Below are positions 1 through 11,300 of a DNA stretch of 64,000 nt, piece after piece. The translations under genes were made by a program, and so were the position numbers. Position 1 is the first letter of the stretch, and the number at the start of each line of letters is the position of its first letter. Source of the DNA: Loripinus fragilis. Taxonomy: Eukaryota; Mollusca; Bivalvia; Lucinida; Lucinidae. The notes under the pieces are model-generated. The model was not told the origin of the DNA. It saw nothing but the letters and a program-made list of their open reading frames with translations, and searched no databases. The stretch covers positions 73,129,601 to 73,193,600 of the forward strand of contig OZ026522.1 of NCBI GenBank assembly GCA_964019695.1, read 5' to 3'.

Positions 1-110
1 CTCGATGAGACGGTTCTTTTGAGCACTCAAAATACATGTTAAAACTGATGGATAAGAAAATAATTGCAATTGACGCTATTTTTTTAAAACTGACCCAATG
101 ATCATTCTAG
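1..110. mobile_element. Palindromic MITE family P (GAACCGTCTC core), cut by window edge
   Basis: The window opens inside the right arm of a palindromic repeat (GAGACGGTTCTTTTGAGCAC, then ACATGTTAAAA and a TAAGAAAATAATT tail) shared with copies near 15340, 22750, 35930, 41790, 59300 and 59450. Confidence 0.6.
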
Positions 111-449
111 TGAAACTTTAACCTCATCAGTCAGTTCAGAAAGAAGATAATGGGGTTAACCATTTCCCAACCATTCATGGCAAATGCTGTCTGCTTTGTC
201 ATCTGTTAGTGTACTTTGGTAAATTATATTGCAAGCAAAATGGACCCAGCTCTGACTTCGGAGAGAAAACCTGCAACCAAAACGAAAGAAATACCAAAAA
301 TAAATTTTAAACACACTCTAATCTACAAGGCCTGACATCTCTCACACATGCATAAACACACCAACCAAAACTATATGGCCCAGATCCTCGCAACCGATAG
401 TATCAACCAATCTGACTTGGCACAAATTCACTTAGGTGGCACCATTTTA

Positions 450-740
450 TTAGTTAACTCATTGCCCCCTAGGAAATTTTTCATGCTTAAATGTTGTCTG
501 CGGATTTTTTTCAAAATCAACTTTTCAAAAAATTCTTTCAGGAATACCATCTGAGTGTCAAACAGATTGGATCAAGATCAGGCCCGACATTTTGTCGGGC
601 CTGATCAGGGTCCAAACTGTTTGCAAAGGTTATCAGGAGACGACACACAGTAGGCAATAAGCTAAATAGTGCCTTTTTAACTTGTGATAAGGAAGCACAA
701 AACACTGGACATGATTCTACCATGTTCTAGCTAACAAGTG
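450..740. repeat. Dispersed repeat with a GATCAGGCCCGAC hairpin
   Basis: A perfect hairpin at about 571-604 has ATCAGGCCCGAC arms around ATTTT. It sits in a block (ATTCTTTCAGGAATACCATC ... CCAAACTGTTTGCAAAGG) that recurs, diverged, near 16850-16990, 27360-27480 and 42720-42790. No coding content. Confidence 0.55.
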
Positions 741-987
741 CACTGTTTGTATACTTTTTTTTCTTCAAAATTAAACACCCTGTTTTTGAAAAAAGTGTAG
801 GTCCAGATTCATAAGAAGCCAACTGATCTGGATTCACACTTTTTCATCCACAAGATAAATCCACATTTTGGTATTTTATAATACTCCATTTCTGGGATGA
901 AAAAACAGCTTAATTATATCAGTGTTAGATTTTACCTCAAGCCAATCAAATCACAGAAATAAGCAGAAATATGACTAGTTTAAATTA

Positions 988-2101
988 GGGCTATTCCAGA
1001 AAAAAAGACCTGGGGGGGGGGGGGGGGGGGCAACTGCCCATAGAATTCAATTTTCCTAAAAATCCAGTGGTGTAAAATTCCCCATCCGCTCCCTCGCATT
1101 GGTGAAACTTCCGGTTCGACACGTAAAATGCATTTTATCCTTTAGAGAAGAGGTAACAAAGGTAAAAATACAGATGGTCAATCTTTTTCATCGCAAACCA
1201 GATGTTTAGATCAGACAGTTGCAGGTACGCATGTGCATCTCAACAATTAACTACACAACTCCCCAGTGGCTCATCCGCGGAGCCTCCCTCTGGACTCAGG
1301 GGGTGTAGACACAGAGATCGTCCAAAATCGGCGGGCGAATTCAGAAACTGAACTCATTTTTGCTTACATCAATGCTGGTCTTTGGTTCCACATTTGCTGT
1401 CCAAATTAAATGTCACAGCAAGACATTGGATCCTTTTAAGGAAAGAAAATAGGGGTAGTGGGGGTGGTGGGGGGGGGGGGGTCATGAGAGACTGAGTGTG
1501 CCATAAAGCAAATTGAAATAATAAAGCCTCAGCAGAAAAAATAATATGAACTTAGGCGCTACCTTAACTGTGCAAAGCAATCAAACAGATCAATTCACAA
1601 ATATTATGAGTGTAATCAACTGCCCATCTTTCTCAATGAAAGAAATGGTAAAACGCATTATTCCAATGTCCAGTTTCAGTCTTTATTGGTACAGGTTTTT
1701 ACAGAATGGCTTTTACCAGTAGCCTAACTACCCTATAGCGTTGTTTCCTTGAAAAATTCTTTTGAAAATACATGTTTCCCAAGTGAAGAAATGACCGCTA
1801 CAGAAGCCACTACTGGGGAGTTTATTTTAGTACCGTTTTTTACCAATAATCGACGGACACATCCGATTTTTGACGATTGCTTTCTTTTGGCTAGATTTAA
1901 TAAAACTTCTCTCTTTTTTGGGGCAGATAATATTCTTTCTTCCCATTCCACGCAGCGAAATACCAACCACCCAATTAAGTAATTAGATTTGGTCAGACAC
2001 CAATGACCCATATAATTTGAAAACTTTCTGCACCAACAACCCATAGAAAAATATATCGCCTGCCGTCTTCCACTCCCAGGTCTTTTTTTCTGGAATAGCC
2101 C
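988..2101. mobile_element. PIF/Harbinger-like DNA transposon, decayed, TSD TTA
   Basis: The terminal inverted repeats GGGCTATTCCAGAAAAAAAG and its complement bound 1114 bp flanked by TTA (985-987 and 2102-2104). A 3-bp TTA duplication with termini starting GGGC fits PIF/Harbinger. A 103-codon open frame on the minus strand (1733-2044) falls inside; one frame has a CSGHF motif reminiscent of a THAP finger end, which is weak. The element also holds two G runs (1011-1030, about 1467-1480). It lies between VPS45 exon 9 and the next, unseen exon. Confidence 0.6.
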
Positions 2102-2174
2102 TTATTTATAGACATGTTACAACATACTACTCTAATGCTTTTGATGCATTGATTAATAAAAATATCATACTAAC

Positions 2175-2342
2175 TTGTAGACAAGCAGAATGGTCCCCTT
2201 GACAGACAATATCTTGCTCTGTTTCTGAGACCTCTAGAAGACAATGTTTACCAACCAGTCTAGATAGTTCACCAACTACTGTCACATGTTTAGAAACTGT
2301 ACCGGACATCTTCTTAAACTGTGGGTAGTTCTCAATAAAGGC
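2175..2342 (-). CDS. VPS45: VPS45 exon 9 (residues 312-367)
   Basis: This exon is 168 bp, phase 0 at both ends, with acceptor CTGATAG and donor GTTAGT. It encodes [11 protein letters not shown], then [19 protein letters not shown] and [19 protein letters not shown], the conserved linker of VPS45 before its C-terminal third. It is the last exon in the window; the next should start with the family's KRLL block. Confidence 0.95.
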
Positions 2343-5300
2343 CTATCAGAATAGAGCGATAACAAATTTGTTAATACCAAAGGATATAGCAAGGACTCAA
2401 GTGAATTCTGACTTAAATTGGGATATCAAAGGATTCTTGATTGCGACTGGGACTATTCCACTCACTAAGCTTCTAGATGAGAGTGTATAAATACAGTAAA
2501 AACTGTCTTAAGTGGCCACTCAAAAAAAGACAAAACATAGGTCTTAAAGACAGATTATCCTTTAATGCAGGTCAAAAGTATTGCAGAATGCTCCAAGGGG
2601 GAGCATTCTGCAATACTTCTGACCTGCATTAAGTGATAATTGGTCTAGAAAACCAATTTTTGGTCTTCTTTTGAGTGGCCACTTAAGACAGGTTTTATTG
2701 TAAAGATTAATTTTCTTAGTTCTCAAGCAAATCATATGAGCCGTGACATGTGATTTCCAACAATGTGGCATTTTGACAAGTGTAGACTCAAACGAGCCTG
2801 TGTAGCCTCCTTTTAAGCTTAGAAACTTCAACTGATGTTCAGTCAGTAGCTTAACAGTCATAGAATATTCAAGAGACTTGCAAAGGCTCTGATCAGACTG
2901 GGCGTATGTGCAGGCTGATCTGAGGCTTTGCTGGTCGCACATACCACATTGTTGGAAATCTTATGTCGCTGCTCAATTATGTTGTGGGTACGATGCAGTT
3001 CTTTTGATCTGACACCCAAAATCTAAAACTGATGTGGAAGAAAATATTAATGATTTTACGCTCTCATTCTCCTCCCTTCTGCTGATTCATTCAAGAAGGG
3101 TTGTTGTCAGTTATAAGCGAAAGTATGTGCACGAAGTACTGGTTAACCGCTTGTTCAAGCTTGCCCAGGAAAAAAGTGTGGTCAGGTGAACTGACTGTCC
3201 TGACATGACCTTAGCTGTTTACTGGGATGTAAAGCAACAAACCAACCAACGCTCAAAGTTTTTCTTTATCTTGACCTATAATCAATTGGGCTAGCACATG
3301 TATTTTTGGTACTTTTTGCATATACATATAAGGCTGCTTTAAACAGCCATCCTGACGTATACAGTGAGGCTAGAAGTCAAAATTTTGGTCAGATCATTCA
3401 TGTTCTATTAGGCCAGAATTTTTTTTGGCTGATTTACAAACCCTCCTACTGTTATATTTTTTAGAAGTAGAAAAAAAAATTCTAATTTTTTTTTTATTTT
3501 ATCCGCCGACTATAAATTTTATTTGTTTCGTTAAAAACAATAATATATTGTTGTGGTTCTGTCAGTGTATTTTTGAGAGTGACACTGTTAAAAAATATTG
3601 TCCTATGCAGATTTTTAGGAAAATGATGAAATATTCAAAGAACTAATACAGTCTGGTTGGTTTACCTTACTAGTTTTCTTGTAAATGTTCTGGAGATATT
3701 AAAAAAACACAAAAAAGCTCTGAAAATGACCAGTCAACTGGTCATTTTCAGAGCTTTTTTTTGTTCGTCTCCCCGACCCTAATTCTAAAAAAAATCCCAT
3801 AAATCAACTGATAAAAAATGAGAACTAATAGGGTTACTAAGAGCAATAACTGTGTATAATGTTTACCTTCATATCTGCTATAGATTCCACTTTAGCTTGA
3901 CTCTGTGATTTAACCTGGAACTCATCCATTAAATCTTTTATGTTATTACCAATCTCGCCAAAATTCATGTACATATTCTGAAAAGAGAGAACAGATTGAC
4001 CTCCTAGAGATAGAAAAGACAGGTTTACTTGTTCTGATGTCCATATCATAATGGTTAAAAAACAACAACAAGAGGGCCCTAGGGCCCTGGCTTGCTCACC
4101 TGAGTCCTGGCACATAAGATGTATTGGCCTGTGGCTAAAGAGATATCATTAAAAGATATTTCTATTTTAGCTCTTGTGGCCACGTTGTTCAGCTGAGCTA
4201 AACATTCTGATCAATTATGGTAGAAGGCATCATGCGGAACATTTCTGTGAAACAATATTGAATTTGGAACAGTGGTTCAAGAGGAAATGCTGTTTTAAGA
4301 CATTTGATATCTAGAGCTCTGGTGGCACCTTTCTTCAGTAGAGGGGAACCATTTTTGCAATTTTGGTAGAGTGCATCATGAGGACCAATTCTGTGAAATT
4401 ATTTTGAATTTGGACCAGTGGATCAGAAAGAGATGTCGTTTAAAGACAGTTCTCATCTAGAGCTCTGGCCGCTTCTTTGTTCGGTGGAGTGTAACCATTT
4501 GTACAATTTTTGTAGAAAGCATCATGAGGAATAATTCTGTGACATTATTTTGACTTTGGACCAGTCGTTCAGGAGGAAATGCTGTTTAAAGATATTTCTC
4601 ATCTAGAGCTCTGGCAGCCTTTTTTTCAGTGGGGTGGAACCATTTGCGCAATTTTGGTAAGTACTGTTATGAGGAACAATTCTGTGAAATTATTTTGTAT
4701 TTGGACCAGTGGTTCAGATGTCTTTTAAAATATTTCTTATCTGGAGCTCTGGCAGCCCACATGTTCAGCAGAGCAGAACCATTTGAGCAATTTTGGTAGA
4801 GGGTATCAAGAGGACATTCTGTGAAATTATTTTGAATTTGGACCAGTGCTCCAGGAGGAGATGTCATTTAAATTGTGTCTTATCTGGAGCTCTGGCGACC
4901 CTTGTGTTCAGGGGAGCGGAACCATTTACGCAATTTTGGTATAAGGCATTATGGGGAACCTCCATGTGAAGTTATTTCAAATTTGGATTAGTGGTTCAGG
5001 AGGAGATGTTTTAAAGAAAAAAATTACAAACAGACAGACGAAAACCGATCGCAATAGCTCACCTTGAGCCTTTGGTTCAGGTGAACTAAAAATAACCAAT
5101 ATCAATATTTTTCTGTGTTAGGTGACAAACTTTTTTTCATTTTCCCTAGTACTCACATTAGCATAGAATTCATCGTGTTCTGCAGATAGAACGACTTCTT
5201 GAAGGTCTCGGGTAATACCAGGAACATTAGCAAGATTAATACGGTTGTTGTTAATTACCAACAGTTCATGTACCATGGCTTGATAGGTCCACTAAAAGGA

Positions 5301-8300
5301 GAAATACAAACACAGTTAAACTTCAATGACTCCAAACAGTTCATGAACCATGGCTTGATATGTCTACTGAAAGGAGAAAAACAAACACAGTTAAACTTCA
5401 ATGACTCCAAACAGTTCACGAACCATGGCTTGATAGGTCCACTGAAAGGAGAAATACAAACACAGTTAAACTTCAATGACTCCAAACAGTTCATGAACCA
5501 TAGCTTGATAGGTCCACTAAAAGGAGAAAAACAAACACAGTTAACCTTCAATGACTCCAAACAGTTTATGAACCATAGCTTGATAGGTCCACTGAAAGGA
5601 GAAAAACAAACACAGTTAAACTTCAATGACTCCAAACAGTTCATGAACCATAGCTTGATGTGTCCACTGAAAGGAGAAATACAAACACAGTTAAACTTCA
5701 ATGACTCCAAACAGTTCATGTACCATGGCTTGATATGTCCACTGAAAGGAGAAAACCAAACACAGTTAAACTTCAATGACTCCAAACAGTTCATGAACCA
5801 TAGCCTGATGTGTCCACTGAAAGGAGAAATACAAACACAGTTAAACTTCAATGACTCCAAACAGTTCATGAACCATAGCCTGATGTGTCCACTAAAAGGA
5901 GAAATACAAATACAGTTAAACTTCAATGACTCCAAACAGTTCATGAACCATGGCTTAATGTGTCCACTGAAAGGAGAAATAGAAACACAGTTAAACTTCA
6001 ATGACTCCAAACAGTTCATGAACCATGGCTTGATGTGTCCACTGAAAAGAAAAATACAAACACAGTTAAACTTCAATGACTCCAAACAGTTCATGTACCA
6101 TGGCTTGATATGTCCACTGAAAGCCATTTAGAATTACAAAGGGAAATAACTCTACAAGAATTGGCCCAAGCCCTTACATTTTTGTTAAAAGTATTTTACA
6201 GTAAAACCTGTATAAACAGCCACTCAAAGATAGACTAAACAAATGTCTTAATGACTAATGGTAGCTTAATGAAGGTCGAAAGTATCGTAGAATGCTCCCC
6301 TTGGGGCATTCTGCAATACTTTTGACCTGCATTTAGCTACAATTTGTCTTGAAAACTGATTTGTTGTCTTTTTGAGAGTGGCCATTTTACACAAGTTTTA
6401 CTGTATATGAATATGTTTGAAAGGTTTGATGAAATTCCAGCCATGACTCTTCAAGATATTAAGGAAACAAAGATGGATTTTCTTTCTGTTCTTGTAGAAA
6501 TGTTTTTTTTTCCTTTTAAAATAGCATAAGAAACGTAGACAGAATAATTTAGATAAATAGATTTTTCCCCTATATGTTTGGGGTCCAAAGGATATCTGTA
6601 CTGTATCCAATCTCATGTGATATCGAGGAGTAAACTGCTAGGACAGGAGCCCTTCAATCATGATTCTGTGTTCAGTTCTGCCTTTTTAATTTAATAGTCA
6701 AACAAGGTTGATTATATTGGAAGCCCATTTCAGATCCTTGTGTATAAAATGATGTACAAGCACTTTGCATTATTCAAATGAGCAGCGACATGAGATTTCC
6801 AACAATGTGGTATGTGCGACCAGCAAAGCCTCAGATCAGCCTGTGCATATGTGCAGTCTGATCAGAGCCTTTACTAGTCCCTTGAGTATTCTATGAGTGT
6901 TAAGCTACTGACTGAACATAATTTGGAGTTTCTAAGCTTAAAAGGAGCTTGCACAGGCTCACCTGAGTCTACACATGTCAAAATGCCACATTGTTGTAAA
7001 TCACAAGTCGTGGCTCAAATAAAGCTGCCTTCTCGGAAAAAAACCCTTACCTGGTTCAACAGTGGAGTGACAGCATCATCTCTTCTGTCTAAGATTAACA
7101 ATACTGGAGGAACATCAGTCTTTCTAAACTCAAATAAACCCGCATCTTTGTTGATAGTTTGCTGAAAGGCAGAAAAAAGTAAAATGACACAGGTGAATGT
7201 TGTGAACCAGAACTTACAACCATGCAACTACCAGCTTAGCAAAAGCATAGTTCACAAAATCAAATTTGATGATATAGCTGTCATGTAAATATAAATAATT
7301 TGCCATACAGTGGCAGGTATTTTAATACTGATTTGCAGTTTGAGATGTTTAAAAGAGGAAAGCCAATGGACATGATACTTGTTAAGTGTATATTTCAAAA
7401 ATAGGTTACCTTAATTTCAGTAACATATGTTGTTGGTACACATTGGAATTGTCTCATAGAGGCAATTCCAATATGCACCAACAACATATGTTCATTCAAT
7501 AAATGGAGGTTTTTACTATAAAACAGGGTTTTCACAAACTTCTTAACTACTTTTTATGTTTCAGTGTAATGAGCATGTAGAAATGAACAAGTTTTGTGTA
7601 GTTTGGCATGCACCTGGATGACAATAATAGATAGCCAATTTTATATTATTGACAGCTTATCTTTAGATGTTTCATTGGAATGAAATGCTAACTTGGTGGT
7701 TGCCTGGTTGTACGCTGAGCAAAAGTTCTAATTGGTCATCTCTGCTAATTGGTCATCCTTTATATTTGATCTTGCAAAAAGTATGAAAGATATCACCTTG
7801 AAATTTTTTATATATAATTCTTAGGCCCTTATAACTTGATTGCTGTTATAATGATTGATGTATTGCTTTTGAAAATATAAGACTTTCTTGTTGAATAATT
7901 GCATAAAACAGAGATGACCAATTAGAAATTTTGTTCAGTGTATATTTAGTCCTATCTCAGTTGTTCTAAGTCCTATGGACTAGAGATTTTACTAAGAAGT
8001 ATCAAAATTTGAATTATAAGGAGGTAGACATAAGAATATACAACCCCCAGAATGTTTATCATCAATCAGGCTAGAGAACGATACTCCAACAGCGCATTCA
8101 TCACGTGTTGGTTGCAGTCGATGAGTGCACAGAATAATGCATCTAGCTGTTAAAAAGGGTAATATTTTGGTAAATATTTTACTTCTGAAAATATTCTTTG
8201 CATAATTACTGTCACTTATAAATCCAGCTGTGCATCTGATTAACAAGATTTATATGGGTTGAGTGATAGTTGCTACAGCACCAGAGTTATGCCAAAAATG

Positions 8301-11300
8301 TGATTTTTTTCCTGAAAAAGAGGATGAAAGGATTTTTTGTTTATGTTCTGGAATGTATGCTTACTTTCGATAATATGTAGTATAATAATAATTAGAGATG
8401 AATATTTTCAGAAAAAAACTATTGACCAAAATATTACACTTTTTAACAGCTAGGTACATTCTGTGGACTCATCGACTGCACACAATGACTGCGCTGTTTG
8501 CATACAGGGGTTCTCTAGCATGTCAATGGTTTCCTACTATATATGAGCCGTGACCTGAGATTTCCAACAATGGAGTATGTGTGACCAGCATAGGCTCAGG
8601 CTTTGCTTGTTTTGTTTGATTTGATCTTTATGTCCCATCAGCAATCTTTCAGTTAAACAGGGACAGGTCTTCCTGGGTTGAACCAGTACTAAGCTATAAT
8701 AAATATGTCTTGCTCAAGGACCACAACGCAGTAACGACGGTGAGGCTCAAACCTGTGGCCCCTTGGTCTCAAGTCAAGCACTCTACCACTGAGCCACTGC
8801 ACTCCCTCAAAGGCTCAGGCCAGCCTGTGCATACACGTAGACAGACCAGAGCTTTTGCTAGTCGCTTAAATATGCTATGAGTGTTAAGCTACTGACAGAA
8901 CATCAGTTGTGGTTTCTAAGTTTAAAAGGAGGTTGCACAGGCTCGTCTGAGTCTACACTTGTCAAAATGCCACATTGTTGGAAATCACGTGTCATGGCTC
9001 ATATATGTTTTATGTGTTTTAAAAGAAACGTCTCGGTGAAAGGTTTCTTTCATGATCACAAAACATAAGTTTAAATAGTTCATAAATAGGCCCTTCTTTC
9101 TAAATTCATTGTGTGAATATAGCAAGTATTTTGAAAAAAATCAGAGTTCAAATTTTCGAGGTTTAACTTTTTTTTGATTTGATTCTTTACGTCCCATCAA
9201 CAATCTTTCAGTTATATAGGGATGGGTTTTCCTGGGTTGAACCAGTACTAAGCTAGGATATCAAGGTTTAACTGTATTCATACTTTTATAAGTAGCTGAC
9301 AATTGCCTTACATTTATTTAGGTAGGGAAACAATACTTTCTAAAAATGTATGTGACTGGACTGGGGTTCAAACTCACAATCACAGTTTTGCACTCTATAG
9401 AAGTCAGACAAGAAATCTCACTCACTGCCAACTGGGCTATGGAAACTGGCTATATATTGCAGAAAGCTATATTTTTCAACAATCATTAAAGGCAGCTACA
9501 GTAAAACCTGTGTAAAATGGCCACTCTCAAAAAGACCAAAAATTGATTTATAAGACCTATTATCGCTTAAAGCAGGTCAAAAGTATTGCAGAATTGGTGC
9601 ATTCTGCAATGCACTCAAGCTTCATTAAGCTACCGGTTGTTATTAAAATCTTTGTTTTGTCAATTTTCAGTGGCTGTTTTACACATGTTTTACTGTCTTC
9701 AAATTCTAGCTATTCATTATGTTTCAACTTAACTGTCCTATGAGAGGTATTTTAATATCAACATTGAAATTAAAGCTGCATAGTCTGTAACTTTTGATCT
9801 TCTAATTTTAAAAATAATGTTTTTATTTTTCAAGAACACAGTAAAATTACCCAAATTCAGGTTAACATTTTACCATTTTCGTAAATCTTAACAAGTTATC
9901 ACTATCAAAGCAACTGCATTTATGTTAAAATTCAACGGTCTAGAATTATTGGAGGGACGCAAATAATCACCAACAAGAGAAATAAACACCTATTTGATAA
10001 GATAATTCACTTTTCCATGCAGTTTTCAGCTGTAATGAACATTTTTATTGTGAAACATAGCTTAATTCTACTTTTTACAAACGATTTAAAAAGAAAATAT
10101 TGTTTTTCAAAAAATGTTCAATGTTACAGAGTATGCAGCTTTAAGTTGACAATGCTAAATGCATTAGATACAGCACAGTGACTCAGTGGTAGAGTGCTTG
10201 ACTCCAGACCGAGGGGTTGCAGGTTCCAGCCTAACTGACATCACTGCATTGTGTCCTTGAGCAAGACACATTAACACTAGCTTAGTACTGGTTCAACCCA
10301 GGAAGACACGTCCCGACATAACTGAAAAATTGTTGACTGGGACGTAAGAATCAAATCAAACAAAATATGCATTAGACGGCTATTTGGGCCCTCTTTAAAA
10401 CCAAAAAAGAAGGTTGCTTTTCACCAATTCCTTCTGATTGGTTTATTAGCACCATATTTCATCACATAGAAGAAGGACTTACCCTAACACTCTCTGCTAA
10501 TCTTCTGGCCAACTCTGATGAGTTCTGGAATCTGATCATTGGACATTTCTTTAATGATAATAGAACTGATGTAAGACCCTGAGTTGTTCTCTTCAATGCT
10601 CCTGAACTCCAGTTGACGCCCTGAAAATAGCACATAATTTAGGGTAAAGCTCATGAGATTTTGGTACACAAGTCGAGACACACTTTAACAGTAAACAGGT
10701 ACTTTCTTTAACAGTATACAGGTACTTTAATGTATATTTTGGTGGCCTCATGGAATATTAGTTATTACATTTGTCATTATTTGTATACACTAAATGTAGT
10801 TACCCTCATTAAATAAAGCCTTTACTTACTGACTGACTGACTGACTGACTGACTGACTAACTGACTGCTTGCTTGCTCACTCACTCACTCACTCACTCAC
10901 TCACTCACTCACTCACTCACTCACTCACTCACTCACTCACTCACTCACTCACTCACTCACTCACTCACTCACTCGCTTACTTTGATAAATACTGAAGACC
11001 CAGATGAAATGATGCACCAGGCAGCATATCATCAGGGTTTGCAATGTCTGCTAAGACAAATAGTGCAGGCCCCTGTGTCGAAATTTGGGCTCCCGTGTGC
11101 AATTTTTGGTAAAAGTGATTCTTATCGATTTTCAACTAGAGAAATATATGCAGAGTAAGGAAAAAGATGTTTACAATTTTTTTTTGCAGTATTAACGTCA
11201 CAGTGACGTCACAAAATGGGGCACCGTCTTTCCACTTGCATCAAAGAGCCTATATGTGGTGTTGGTTATTTACACACCTAAAATAATCTTATTTTTATGT

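Noticed and set aside
1733..2044. 103-codon minus frame as a host exon
   Set aside because: It lies wholly within the Harbinger-like element and has no match to the missing VPS45 C-terminus.
5199..6131. Overlapping open frames of about 300 codons on both strands
   Set aside because: They arise because the tandem unit is 75 bp, a multiple of three. The frame is not that of VPS45 and repeats the same 25 residues.
10484..10681. Open minus-strand frame of 65 codons over VPS45 exon 5
   Set aside because: It is the wrong frame; the frame giving LKKCPMIR matches the family and joins its neighbours in phase.
10826..10978. CRISPR-like regular repeat
   Set aside because: A simple 4-base microsatellite without spacers.
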